From NCBI GenBank assembly GCA_002335865.1, contig DDCY01000022.1, forward strand, positions 1 through 64,000: a stretch of 64,000 bases of DNA, written 5' to 3'. This document shows, one piece after another, positions 28,658 through 38,077 of this stretch. Position numbers and translations under genes: made by a program. Every line of letters starts with the position of its first letter. Position 1 is the first letter of the stretch. The notes under the pieces were generated by a model. The model had not been told where the DNA came from, searched no databases, and was given only the letters and a program-made list of their open reading frames with translations. The DNA comes from Saprospiraceae bacterium UBA1994 (lineage in GTDB: Bacteria; Bacteroidota; Bacteroidia; Chitinophagales; Saprospiraceae).

Positions 28658-29223
28658 CCGAACTAGAAATCATAGCTACCATTACAGGTATAATCTCAGT
28701 TGCTCTTCAAGCTAAGGAGAAAGTAATCGCTTGGCCGTTTGCCATTGTGAGCGTATCTATTCTAGCTTATATATTTCTTTCCGAGAAGCTATACTCAGAT
28801 TTAGGACTCCATGTTATATACATCATACTAAATATCTACGGATGGATACTTTGGTCGCAAAAGAAAGATACAGAATCAGTCACTCCCACAAAACTATTGT
28901 CACAAAATGGAATGTTCTATTCATTCACCACTACAATAATAGGATGCGGTTTGATTGGCTACATAATGTCAACGTATACAGACGCTGACTTACCTTTTTT
29001 TGATTCATTCACTACAAGTGGAAGTCTCGTTGCACAATATTTATTAGCAAAAAAATATTTACAAAATTGGTGGCTATGGATCATAGTAGATTTGGTCGCT
29101 ATACCACTATACATTTACAAAAGCCTATATATAATTGCAGGATTATTTACTGTGTACCTAATAATTTGTGTTTGGGGATATATTAGTTGGTCAAAAGCTA
29201 TGAAACCGAAACATGTAACGTAA
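28654..29223 (+). CDS. pnuC: PnuC-family vitamin/nucleoside-precursor transporter
   Basis: 189 residues with about seven membrane segments. Family features: an early AKEKVIAWPFAIVSV, NIYGWILWSQKK, and NWWLWIIVDLVAIPLYIYKS. PnuC proteins move nicotinamide riboside or, in subgroups, thiamine or riboflavin by facilitated diffusion with trapping by a kinase. The start is a TTG at 28654 that overlaps the stop of the PNP-like gene (TTGA), so translation is probably coupled. The pairing with a nucleoside phosphorylase relative fits uptake and breakdown of nucleoside-type vitamins. Confidence 0.85.
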   Translation: MTELEIIATITGIISVALQAKEKVIAWPFAIVSVSILAYIFLSEKLYSDLGLHVIYIILNIYGWILWSQKKDTESVTPTKLLSQNGMFYSFTTTIIGCGLIGYIMSTYTDADLPFFDSFTTSGSLVAQYLLAKKYLQNWWLWIIVDLVAIPLYIYKSLYIIAGLFTVYLIICVWGYISWSKAMKPKHVT

Positions 29224-29328
29224 ATCCTTCAAAAAACTAAAACCAAACAGTTTATAATCTATTACATAATTATGAAATATTATTATGAACAGTACCGTTA
29301 GCCATAACTCCTACAAAAAAGAAAAAAT

Positions 29329-29721
29329 ATGAGATTTCACACACGTAAATGGGTAAAACCTGAGGACCTAAATCCCAATAATACTTTATTCGGTGGACGT
29401 CTGCTACAATGGATAGACGAAGAAGCAGCGCTCTATGCTATGATACAATTAGACAATCGTAAGATCGTCACTAAATACATGTCAGAGATAGATTTTATCA
29501 GTGCACCCAAGCAAGGAGATATTGTTGAAATTGGAATCATAGCTACTAAATTTGGTCGTACCTCTCTTACTCTCAAATGTGAAGTAAGAGATAAAATAAA
29601 TCGTACACGGATACTTACTATTGAGAATATAATATTTGTCAACCTCAACGAAAATGAAGATCCCACTCCACATGGAAAAACAGAAATTAGTTTTCCTAAA
29701 GATAGATTTGGTGAAGATTGA
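29329..29721 (+). CDS. Hot-dog fold acyl-CoA thioesterase
   Basis: 130 residues, one hot-dog domain. The NPNNTLFGGRLLQWIDEEAA segment (about 16-35) carries the Asn and Asp/Glu of the YciA/BFIT-type thioesterases, followed by KQGDIVEIGIIATKFGRTSL. It would hydrolyse acyl-CoA in the cytoplasm; chain length preference cannot be read. It ends 12 bases before the convergent S9 peptidase stop. Confidence 0.86.
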   Translation: MRFHTRKWVKPEDLNPNNTLFGGRLLQWIDEEAALYAMIQLDNRKIVTKYMSEIDFISAPKQGDIVEIGIIATKFGRTSLTLKCEVRDKINRTRILTIENIIFVNLNENEDPTPHGKTEISFPKDRFGED

Positions 29722-29733
29722 GAAAATTAATTA

Positions 29734-32514
29734 TTAATTTGTATCTAATTCCATTCCTTGTAATATTCCTTTTTCCAGCGCCGGCACTCCGCGCTTCATC
29801 CAACTTGGCATAGAAGTATCCATTAAATAATGATCAAAAAACTGTTCCATTCGAATATTGAAATCTAATCTATTTTGCCATTTAACCGGCCAGTGTGGTT
29901 CTCCATTATAGTTGAGCATCCAAGCAGGTTTACCTAATCTTCGAAGACCTACGAAATATTCTATTCCTTGATACCAAGGAACCGCTCCATCTTCATCGTT
30001 GTGTAATATCAATACGGGAGTATTCACTTTATCTAGATTAAATACTGGTGAGTTTTCGATATATAATTCAGGGTTTTCCCATAGTGTAGCACCGAGTCTA
30101 CTTTGTGTTTTTTCATATTGAAATTGACGACTCATACCACTACCCCAACGAATGCCACCGTATGCAGAAATCATATTTACTACCGGCGCTCCAGATTCTG
30201 CACATTTAAACATATCCGTCTTTGTGAGTAAGTGAGCTACTTGATATCCACCCCAGCTATGGCCCTGCACACCTATTCGATCTTTGTCTACGAATTCTTT
30301 ATCAATAAGTGACTTTACTCCGGAAAGAACGGCCACCTCACAACTTTTGCCTGGATATCCATTTTTATAATAGACGTCGGGATTAAACAGTATATAGCCT
30401 TTGCTCGAATAGTACGCATAATTGATAGTAGACCTATGTGCATAAGGAGCTCTGTGCCGATGTAAATTTTGAGAATTACGTTCATAAAAATTCACCAACA
30501 AAGGGTACTTTTTCTTTGGATCAAATCCATCAGGTAATACCAATAGTCCTTTTCGCAACATATTTTCATCATCTTTCCACTCGTGCATATGGATAGACCC
30601 CCAACTATATTCAGATTGTTGAGGATTAGCATTTGATATTATATTTTGTCTTTGAAATAGTGTATCACTATGAATCAAATCTGGGAAAATATCATAGTTT
30701 TCTTTAGTCCAAATAATATCGTTACTACTTTTTGCCTTCAAGGGCGATCTATCGATTCTGTATGGTCCTAAAAACAATTGTGTAAGCTCTCCAGAATCTA
30801 CATTTAAGTGAGCATATCCCTCATCCTTTGTCTTATGGTTGATCCACCTGACTAGCCACTGTTCGGCTGAAAGATAATCACGCTCTTTGTCAAGAATAAC
30901 TATTCTATATTCTATTTGATCTTTTCGACCATTTGTTATTTTTCTGATTTTTTTACTTTCATTGGGGCGTGCTAACCAAATATCATATCTATCATAGATT
31001 ACTAACTCTTCTTCGTCAGCTGTCCATCCACCATATCCATATGACCTTGGATCCATTGGTCTGTCATTCTCCTCATCATAAAAGATTCCTAACTCAATAT
31101 CTGTGAGAGAAAAACTATCTTCATTTTCTAAGTCATAGCTATAATGTCGACCATCTTCTCTATTAAACCAGTATAAATAATTTCCAGATGGAGACATTCT
31201 AGGGTTTCTTGGAGATCGAGATATGATACGCTTTGATTCGCCAGTTGTCATATCAATTCTGTATATGTCCTTGTATGAGTAGCCTAGCCAACTTATAGTT
31301 TTTTGATACTTCGTATCATCAACTCCAATCGCATACTTAGCATTATCTCTAGTACTTACGTCTTTTATTTCAGCCGTTGCAAGTTGAACGAATCTTTTAT
31401 TTGAAAAGTCATAATAACACAAATAAGTTTTTTCTCTATCTCTTTTCTCCCTAATTTTTTGCTGAGTATGTAGAATTCCATCAGTATGAGACCATACTTC
31501 GACATTAACAATTTCATCATCTAATATCAAGCTATCTTTCAACAATACCGGCGGTGCAATCCCAAAAAATAATTTAGATGCATTTTCTGAAAAATAAGGA
31601 GTATCAAAATTACTTATCTCCCAGCCTTGAGGTAAAAAACCACTGTAGTTATCTGCAATCTTTTGAGCAGTTCCATTAGTCATCGACCATCTATATAACT
31701 CGTAAGGTCTATGTCTTACTTCGGTCGTATCACTATCTACTATGAATGCCAATTGCTCACCTTTCATGTCCAAAGTTAAATGATAAACTTCACCCTTAGT
31801 TTGTAATATTTCGAAATCGTTTCCTGACATCAAGTCAACCACATGAATACCACCCATTCGCAAGGAATCATCCCCACTCGTATGATATACTAGCCTCTTT
31901 CCTTCTTCGGCAAATTCGTAGTCTTTCACAAAATAAAATGTGTCTTCTTTTTCAGAACTAAGGTGTCGAAGTATCATTCGACTTCCATCTTCTTTCGATT
32001 CCTTTTTTTTAAACTTGCTTAGAAAAAGAGAATCCGAAGGGTGGCCACCAGGTTCTAATTGATACGCCACAAAACCTCCATACTCATCTGGTGTCTTATA
32101 TGACTTAAGAGTGTTTATTACCGAAGTATTATTTGTCACAACATCAAAAATGAACAAACTATCACCTGGCAATTCTTCTTTCTTTACTTTGCGTCGTTTC
32201 TGCTCTCTGATAGTATCTACATCAGCAATTGATTTCCACATGAATATATTCCCACTATAATCTATGCTAGGCTGATCTGCCCTTGGGAAAATATAGGTAT
32301 CCTTCGAACGTGTATTATATATATGTAGCTCCTTATTAGTTCTTTCACCAGAGAGCGTATATAGCACCTTACTGCCATTGGTTGCGATCTTCACATCCTT
32401 AATTCGATTCCATGATTTATAGTTATCTGGAGTAAGTTTTTTTTTGGATTGTGCAGATAAAGACAGTGATATAAGTAATATCGCCCAAAGCAGAGTAAGT
32501 TGATGCATTTTCAT
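29734..32514 (-). CDS. Exported S9 family (prolyl oligopeptidase-type) peptidase
   Basis: 926 residues from ATG 32514. A signal peptide (MKMHQLTLLWAILLISLSLSAQ) is followed by a long beta-propeller region (about 30-660) and a C-terminal alpha/beta hydrolase. The catalytic Ser is in VQGHSWGGYQVAH, the Asp in LHNDEDGAVPW, and the His in NGEPHWPV. This is the dipeptidyl- or acylaminoacyl-peptidase-type fold; the specificity is unknown. It probably acts in the periplasm. The frame is open 20 codons further upstream, but those lack signal-peptide character, so the shorter start is used. Confidence 0.92.
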   Translation of the reverse strand: MKMHQLTLLWAILLISLSLSAQSKKKLTPDNYKSWNRIKDVKIATNGSKVLYTLSGERTNKELHIYNTRSKDTYIFPRADQPSIDYSGNIFMWKSIADVDTIREQKRRKVKKEELPGDSLFIFDVVTNNTSVINTLKSYKTPDEYGGFVAYQLEPGGHPSDSLFLSKFKKKESKEDGSRMILRHLSSEKEDTFYFVKDYEFAEEGKRLVYHTSGDDSLRMGGIHVVDLMSGNDFEILQTKGEVYHLTLDMKGEQLAFIVDSDTTEVRHRPYELYRWSMTNGTAQKIADNYSGFLPQGWEISNFDTPYFSENASKLFFGIAPPVLLKDSLILDDEIVNVEVWSHTDGILHTQQKIREKRDREKTYLCYYDFSNKRFVQLATAEIKDVSTRDNAKYAIGVDDTKYQKTISWLGYSYKDIYRIDMTTGESKRIISRSPRNPRMSPSGNYLYWFNREDGRHYSYDLENEDSFSLTDIELGIFYDEENDRPMDPRSYGYGGWTADEEELVIYDRYDIWLARPNESKKIRKITNGRKDQIEYRIVILDKERDYLSAEQWLVRWINHKTKDEGYAHLNVDSGELTQLFLGPYRIDRSPLKAKSSNDIIWTKENYDIFPDLIHSDTLFQRQNIISNANPQQSEYSWGSIHMHEWKDDENMLRKGLLVLPDGFDPKKKYPLLVNFYERNSQNLHRHRAPYAHRSTINYAYYSSKGYILFNPDVYYKNGYPGKSCEVAVLSGVKSLIDKEFVDKDRIGVQGHSWGGYQVAHLLTKTDMFKCAESGAPVVNMISAYGGIRWGSGMSRQFQYEKTQSRLGATLWENPELYIENSPVFNLDKVNTPVLILHNDEDGAVPWYQGIEYFVGLRRLGKPAWMLNYNGEPHWPVKWQNRLDFNIRMEQFFDHYLMDTSMPSWMKRGVPALEKGILQGMELDTN

Positions 32515-32619
32515 ACTTTTTAAATTAATTTTTTTACAATATGGAGAAATTAATCTTATTAGACAATAAGGCAACCCACAGCTGTCAATTTTTCATCTTC
32601 AGATAGATATACTTGATGT

Positions 32620-33317
32620 TATGATTTTTATACATTATTTCTCCCTTTTTCCGTGGAATATAAAAGATATACAGGCCCACTTTGCCAATATTCCTTAGAG
32701 TCGACATTCCATAGATTAACACCACATAATGGAATATCTGTATCTTATCTCTGAGTAGGTGAATGACCTGTGTATATCTCCTCATGGAGGCGATGCCATC
32801 TGGGATAGCGTATAGATGTTGGTGTCAGGCTTTCGTCCATTGCTATGTCAGTCTCCAAAAGCAGACGATAACAGATCAATATAGAAATAGAATTTTCTCC
32901 TACTAGACCAAGCTGAAAAGTAAATCCTGCAAGTACAAAAGATGTTTTTTATAATCTATGTGATAGTACCTCATCTTTTGAAAAAAGATAAGATATATGT
33001 CTTTGTCAGCTTGATTTTTATGTTTATAACTAACTAATGTGCGTAATCCACCATGCTGTTCCCAGTTAGAATTGTCCTATCCAGTCATTAACCTATACTC
33101 GCGATAGAAGTCATGATTACCTTTAATAAATATGGAATTGTATGATTTTTACAAATCGATGAGATACTCAATCACTTTATAGGATTGACTTCAACCATCT
33201 ACAAGGTCTCCGAGAAACAATTGTGTATCAGCTACTGTTACATTTGACTTTTTGATGACCTATAAAAAGAGCTCTACAGGCTCCGTGAATATCACCAATT
33301 ACTATAGATCCATTCAT
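32620..33317 (-). pseudogene. Decayed metallophosphoesterase (calcineurin-like) gene
   Basis: From ATG 33317 the frame reads MNGSIVIGDIHGACRALF, then meets a stop. Other frames resume with LGDLVDG, then IKGNHDFYREYRLMTG, SNWEQHGGLRTLVSYKH, and near the end EEIYTGHSPTQR, GVNLWNVDSKEYWQSGPVYLLY. These are, in order, the metal-binding motifs (GDxHG, GDxVD, GNHD, GH) of a phosphoprotein-phosphatase-like family. They are broken by several stops and at least two frame changes, with a likely internal deletion. A dead gene. The 66-codon ORF at 32585-32785 is a fragment in another frame. Confidence 0.8.
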
Positions 33318-33383
33318 TATTGATTGTTGGCTTTAGATTTATAAAAGTAGCTTATCTTCGCATTACCAAAATTAATAATACAT

Positions 33384-33770
33384 ATGATTAACATCGCACT
33401 CATAGCACATGATGGTAAGAAGCCAGAAATGGTCTCTTTCGTAATGCGTAATAAAACATTCCTTAGCAAAACAAAGATATTCGCTACAGGAACGACAGGG
33501 TCGCATATCGAAAAAGAAGGATTTAATGTAGAGAAACTACTATCAGGACCCAGAGGAGGAGATGCTCAGATAGCGGCATTACTAGCAACTGGAAATGTTG
33601 ATATCGTAATATTCTTCAGAGATCCTCTCGATAAGCATCCACATGAACCGGATGTACAGATGCTTATGAGATTATGTGATGTGCATAATATACCACTAGC
33701 TACTAATCCAGCTTCTGGCAATTATATATTAAAAGGAATAGCAGAAAGCTTGAAAGAGAAAGAAGGTTAA
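33384..33770 (+). CDS. mgsA: Methylglyoxal synthase
   Basis: 128 residues, the family length. N-terminal NIALIAHDGKKPEMVSF, ATGTTGSHIEK, and the active-site SGPRGGDAQIAAL with the catalytic Asp, then FFRDPLDKHPHEPDVQMLMRLCD and the C-terminal NPASGNYIL. It converts dihydroxyacetone phosphate to methylglyoxal and phosphate, a bypass of lower glycolysis. A near-match promoter box (TATCTTCG, 33354-33361) precedes it. uvrC starts directly after the stop. Confidence 0.95.
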   Translation: MINIALIAHDGKKPEMVSFVMRNKTFLSKTKIFATGTTGSHIEKEGFNVEKLLSGPRGGDAQIAALLATGNVDIVIFFRDPLDKHPHEPDVQMLMRLCDVHNIPLATNPASGNYILKGIAESLKEKEG

Positions 33771-35600
33771 ATGACTACAGAGGATTACAAGAAATTATCA
33801 GATTCTATCCCTAAAGATCCTGGTGTATATCGCTTCTATGACAAAGAAGAGACGATCCTCTATGTCGGTAAAGCAAAGAATCTCAAGAATCGTCTGTCAT
33901 CTTACTTTGGCAACAAGAAGCATCAGGCGCACAAGACACGTACAATGGTCAAGAATGCAGATCATATAGATTATACCATAGTACAAACAGAAACCGACGC
34001 ACTCCTCTTAGAGGCTACCATGATAAAAAAGTATCAACCTAGATACAATGTCATGCTCAAGGATGGTAAAACATACTCGTATATCTGTATTAAAAAAGAA
34101 AGGTTTCCCCGTGTCTCTGCAACTAGACAAGTAATAAAAGATGGCTCTACTTACTTTGGGCCATATACTTCTAAATACAACACTAATATCATATTAGATC
34201 TCATTAAAAAATTATTTCAGTTAAGAACTTGCACCCTTAACTTAAATGAGAACGCCATCGATGCGGGTAAGTATAAAGTATGTTTAGAGTACCATATCAA
34301 AAACTGTAAAGGTCCCTGTGAAAATCTAGAATCTGAAAAAGAATATAATCAAAAAATAGAACAAGTAAAAAATATCCTTAGAGGAAATTTCAAACCCGTA
34401 AAAGACTATCTACAATCAGAGATGGAACATTACGCAGAATTGATGAAATTTGAAGAGGCTCAACTGTTAAAAGACAAGTTTCAAGTTTTCGTTAATTATC
34501 AGTCCAAATCTACAGTTGTACATACATCTATCAAGGACTTGGATGCATTCTCTATTGCGAGCGATGAAAAGCATGCATATATTAATTATCTAAAAATAAT
34601 TAATGGCGCTATTATCAATTCTGATACGGTAGAAATAGAAAAAAAACTTGACGAAGAAGATAGAGAAATTCTTGAATTTGCTATACCTGCTATAAGAGAA
34701 AAATTTAACAGCATAGCACCTGAGATAGCAGTACCTATCGAAATAGATTTCGTAGATCCTGAAGTGCTCATCACTATACCAAAACGTGGAGATAAAAGAC
34801 ACGTAATAGAGCTCTCAGAAAAAAATGTAAAGTACTTCTTATTTCAAAAAAAGAGAGAAGCACTTAATAAAATAAAAAGGCAAACTCCAGCGGAACGTAT
34901 TCTTAAGACTTTACAAAGCGATCTTCAGATGGACAAGATTCCCTTCCATATTGAATGCTTTGACAATAGCAATATACAAGGAACAAATCCTGTGGCGAGT
35001 TGCGTAGTATTTAAAAATGCTAAACCCTCTAAAAGAGACTATCGAAAATTTAATATTAAAACAGTGATAGGTCCTGACGATTTTGCATCTATGGAAGAAG
35101 TCGTTGGTCGTAGGTATAGGAGGCTTGTATCCGAAGGAGAGTCACTTCCAGATCTTATTATCATAGATGGTGGTAAGGGTCAGTTGAGTAGTACCGTTAA
35201 GATATTAAAAGAACTTAAGATACTAGATAAAGTAACCGTAATTGGAATTGCCAAAAAATTAGAAGAAATATTTTTCCCAGACGATCCGATTCCATTATAC
35301 ATTAATAAGAAATCGGAATCACTTGTTTTGATACAGCAAGCCCGAAACGAAGCACACAGATTTGCCATTACGTTCCATAGAAATCAAAGAAGCAAAAACG
35401 CTCTAGGTACGGAATTAACTAATATAGAAGGTATAGGAATTAAGACTTCTGAAAAACTTTTGAAAAAGTATAAATCTGTTTCTAGAATAAAAGAATTAGC
35501 TGAAACAGAAATAGCTGACATAGTAGGAAATAGTGCAGCTAAGAAAATCGTTACATACTTTGAAAAACAAGCGATAAACGAGAAAGTAAATGAAAATTAA
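33771..35600 (+). CDS. uvrC: UvrABC nuclease subunit C
   Basis: 609 residues. Order: GIY-YIG nuclease (residues 15-95, with PGVYRFYDKEE and ILYVGKAKNLKNRLSSYF), UVR domain (about 205-240, SEMEHYAELMKFEEAQLLKD), RNase H-like nuclease (about 380-530, with IECFDNSNIQGT and DLIIIDGGKGQL), and a C-terminal helix-hairpin-helix (IEGIGIKTSEKLL). It makes both incisions in nucleotide excision repair. The ATG abuts the mgsA stop, so the two are coupled; gldB follows with an 11-base possible overlap. Confidence 0.97.
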   Translation: MTTEDYKKLSDSIPKDPGVYRFYDKEETILYVGKAKNLKNRLSSYFGNKKHQAHKTRTMVKNADHIDYTIVQTETDALLLEATMIKKYQPRYNVMLKDGKTYSYICIKKERFPRVSATRQVIKDGSTYFGPYTSKYNTNIILDLIKKLFQLRTCTLNLNENAIDAGKYKVCLEYHIKNCKGPCENLESEKEYNQKIEQVKNILRGNFKPVKDYLQSEMEHYAELMKFEEAQLLKDKFQVFVNYQSKSTVVHTSIKDLDAFSIASDEKHAYINYLKIINGAIINSDTVEIEKKLDEEDREILEFAIPAIREKFNSIAPEIAVPIEIDFVDPEVLITIPKRGDKRHVIELSEKNVKYFLFQKKREALNKIKRQTPAERILKTLQSDLQMDKIPFHIECFDNSNIQGTNPVASCVVFKNAKPSKRDYRKFNIKTVIGPDDFASMEEVVGRRYRRLVSEGESLPDLIIIDGGKGQLSSTVKILKELKILDKVTVIGIAKKLEEIFFPDDPIPLYINKKSESLVLIQQARNEAHRFAITFHRNQRSKNALGTELTNIEGIGIKTSEKLLKKYKSVSRIKELAETEIADIVGNSAAKKIVTYFEKQAINEKVNEN

Positions 35601-35610
35601 AAAGAAGAAA

Positions 35611-36654
35611 ATGAAATACATATACATTATATCAGTAGCAATAATACTTTGTATAGTATACAGCTGCAAAACAGACTTTAAAGAAGTACATCCTGATGTC
35701 AGTGACATAACTGTAGACTTTAACATTATCAGACTTGATGAGATGGTAGCCAATATGGACACCAACAAACTAAGCTACGAGCTCGATTTACTAATGGACA
35801 AATATCCATCCGCTGCAATGCTCTACTTCGGTACACTTAATCCATTCACAGCATCAAGTAATCGTGACACTATCGCTGTTAGATTAGGAGTTTTTTTGAG
35901 AGATCCATTTTTTCAAAATCTGCAAGATACGATTGGACTTATTTTCAGCGACATGTCTGATATCAAAAAAGAATATGACCTAACATATAAGTATTTTCAT
36001 CACTACTTCCCTGATGCTGACATAGCTAATATCTATACTATGAACACAGGATTTAATTATCAGCGATTTCTCTTCGCTGATGATAATGAAAAAAATGCAT
36101 TGGGTGTTAGTTTAGATCTATTTCTAGGAGACGATTACCCATACAAACGTCTCGATCCACAAAACCCAAGCTTTTCAAAATATCTCACAAGATCATTCGA
36201 CAAAGAGCATCTAGTAAAAAAGACGATGGAAATACTCGTTGATGAGCAAATCGGCACAGCCAATGGTGTTCGAATGATCGACCATATGATTCATAATGGA
36301 AAGAGACTATATATCCTAGATCACTTAATGCCAGAGACACATGATAGCATCATTATGGAGTATACTACCAAACAGATGCAATGGGCCAGTAATAACGAAC
36401 TCTCAATGTGGGGATTTTTCTTTGACCAAGAGCTGTTCTATGAGACCAACATGATGTCTATCAATAAATACCTTAGTCCAAGTCCAAACTCTCCTGGAAT
36501 GCCCACAGAAGCTCCAGGACGCACAGCAAACTATATCGGCTGGCAGATAATAAAGAAATTTATGCAAAAAAAACCAAAGCTTACGATGCAAGATCTTATC
36601 GCACATAATGACGCTCAAAAATTACTGGAAGAAAGTAAGTATAAGCCGAGGTAA
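35611..36654 (+). CDS. gldB: Gliding motility lipoprotein GldB-like
   Basis: 347 residues from ATG 35611; an earlier ATG at 35590 overlaps uvrC but adds only a lysine-rich tail before the signal. Lipobox IVYSC (Cys19). The family's core is visible: FNIIRLDEMVA, FLRDPFF, GVSLDLFLGDDYPYKRL with KYL, and the C-terminal PGRTANYIGWQIIKKFM. GldB is linked to gliding and to type IX secretion in Flavobacteria. Here it sits in a mgsA-uvrC-gldB operon, an arrangement without obvious logic. Presence of GldB alone does not prove motility. Confidence 0.88.
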   Translation: MKYIYIISVAIILCIVYSCKTDFKEVHPDVSDITVDFNIIRLDEMVANMDTNKLSYELDLLMDKYPSAAMLYFGTLNPFTASSNRDTIAVRLGVFLRDPFFQNLQDTIGLIFSDMSDIKKEYDLTYKYFHHYFPDADIANIYTMNTGFNYQRFLFADDNEKNALGVSLDLFLGDDYPYKRLDPQNPSFSKYLTRSFDKEHLVKKTMEILVDEQIGTANGVRMIDHMIHNGKRLYILDHLMPETHDSIIMEYTTKQMQWASNNELSMWGFFFDQELFYETNMMSINKYLSPSPNSPGMPTEAPGRTANYIGWQIIKKFMQKKPKLTMQDLIAHNDAQKLLEESKYKPR

Positions 36655-37019
36655 GCGTAATTTTTTTATAGAAAAAGCGATGATTGCCCAGTCATGCATT
36701 GTTTCATAGATACGCCTTGACTTGGCTATGATAAATCAAATCTTTTAAGTTTAGATCAAAGTGTTTAATTGGTAAATACTTATTTGAGTGTAATATGGCT
36801 TGATAAGAAAATACGTCACCCACTTTTGAAGAGCACGTTCAAACATATAAGGTATATTTCAAATAAATTGAAATTGACACCATAGTTATACTGCTATAAT
36901 ATTGGCTGAACACCTAATTGTCTGGCTACTTGAGTAGTAGGCGAATGAAATATCAGAAACATTATTCGAGAGAAACACAAAAAAAGATTACTGGTTTTAC
37001 TCAATATTCGTAATTTAAT
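36655..37019. other. Intergenic region, perhaps with remains of a gene
   Basis: No intact gene. On the minus strand one frame contains TTQVARQLGVQPIL (about 36900-36940), and another contains YQAILHSNKYLPIKHFDLNL and DLIYHS (about 36730-36800). These might be traces of a helix-turn-helix regulator of MerR type, but the match is weak and stops interrupt. Confidence 0.2.
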
Positions 37020-37406
37020 CTAATTAAGTATGTGGTCTGCCACCAACAGAAACTCTGGTATCTTTACTACATATTCTTTATTCGAATCTAGATTAAGTAT
37101 CGTATAGTTACCATGCATCTTGCCTATCTCTGTATGTAAAACACTCCAAGACATGTAAGTGTGATTACCACCTGGCCTGATGATGGGTTGTACTCCTATG
37201 ACTCCCGAACCTTCTACTTCACGAATAGTCTGATCAGAATCGTGAATAAACCAATGCCTTCTTAGTAACTGAACTGCATGCTCGTTATCGTTGATTACGT
37301 TTACCTGATAACTGTGTACGTACTTTTTGAGCAAGGGTTTAGAATGTTCTGCTTCATATCTTGAAGCTATTTCTATTGTTATTCCATTAGTAGTCTGCCA
37401 GATCAT
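37020..37406 (-). CDS. apaG: ApaG domain protein
   Basis: 128 residues, a single immunoglobulin-like ApaG domain. The conserved core (LLRRHWFIHDSD, then GSGVIGVQPIIRPGGNHTYMSW and the HGNYTIL segment with MHG) is clear. E. coli apaG has been linked to Co2+/Mg2+ handling and diadenosine tetraphosphate level, but its biochemistry is unsettled. Here it is the last gene of a yicC-gmk-apaG unit, 25 bases after gmk. Confidence 0.93.
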   Translation of the reverse strand: MIWQTTNGITIEIASRYEAEHSKPLLKKYVHSYQVNVINDNEHAVQLLRRHWFIHDSDQTIREVEGSGVIGVQPIIRPGGNHTYMSWSVLHTEIGKMHGNYTILNLDSNKEYVVKIPEFLLVADHILN

Positions 37407-37431
37407 GCTCCTGTCCCAAAAAAATTAAAAA

Positions 37432-38031
37432 CTATTCTTCCTCTTCTGATACATTGAGAAAAGATTCGATCATTATTTCTGCTTCCTTACAAGCTACCGT
37501 AAGTAAATCATTGACTAGTACTTCGTCAAAAGATGACTCGTACGAAAGTTCTTTTTTCATTCTTGAGATTCTCTTACTAAGACTGCTTTGAGTTTCAGAC
37601 TTTCTATTCTTTAGTCTTTCCACTAATATGCTGAACGATGGCGGCTTGATAAATACTGCCAGACATTCGTCACCATAAATACTTTTAATGTTAGTAGCAC
37701 CTTTAACCTCAATGTCAAAAATAATGTGCTTCCCTAAAGACCAGATCCGTTTTATCTCTGATTTTAGCGTACCATAAAATTGATCTTTATATACTTCCTC
37801 GTACTCAGCAAATGCACCATCAGATATTTTTTGACGAAACTTCTCTAATGACAAAAAATAATAATCTTTCCCATCCACTTCATGATCACGCTTATCTCTA
37901 GTCGTAGCTGACGTAGAAAATCCTAATTGATTTTTATATCTTTTAGTTAAGTGTCGCACAATCGTAGTCTTCCCAGCCCCACTCGGTGCAGTAAATATTA
38001 CCATCTTTCCCTTAAATCCTCTAGCGCCCAT
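37432..38031 (-). CDS. gmk: Guanylate kinase
   Basis: 199 residues. P-loop FTAPSGAGKTTIVRHL (about 13-28), GMP-binding SATTRDKRDHEVDGKDYYFL, and lid region RLKNRKSETQSSLSKR, all typical. It phosphorylates GMP to GDP with ATP. It lies 46 bases after yicC, the usual pairing in many bacteria, and 25 bases before apaG. The start ATG gives MGARGFKGKMVIF; a second ATG at codon 10 would also serve. Confidence 0.96.
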   Translation of the reverse strand: MGARGFKGKMVIFTAPSGAGKTTIVRHLTKRYKNQLGFSTSATTRDKRDHEVDGKDYYFLSLEKFRQKISDGAFAEYEEVYKDQFYGTLKSEIKRIWSLGKHIIFDIEVKGATNIKSIYGDECLAVFIKPPSFSILVERLKNRKSETQSSLSKRISRMKKELSYESSFDEVLVNDLLTVACKEAEIMIESFLNVSEEEE

Positions 38032-38077
38032 ATAAAGACCATTTCTACTTCAAAATGTCAATAATCTAAAAACTATA

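Noticed and set aside
32585..32785. 66-codon minus-strand ORF
   Set aside because: It lies inside the decayed metallophosphoesterase in a shifted frame; the correct frame shows the family motifs instead.
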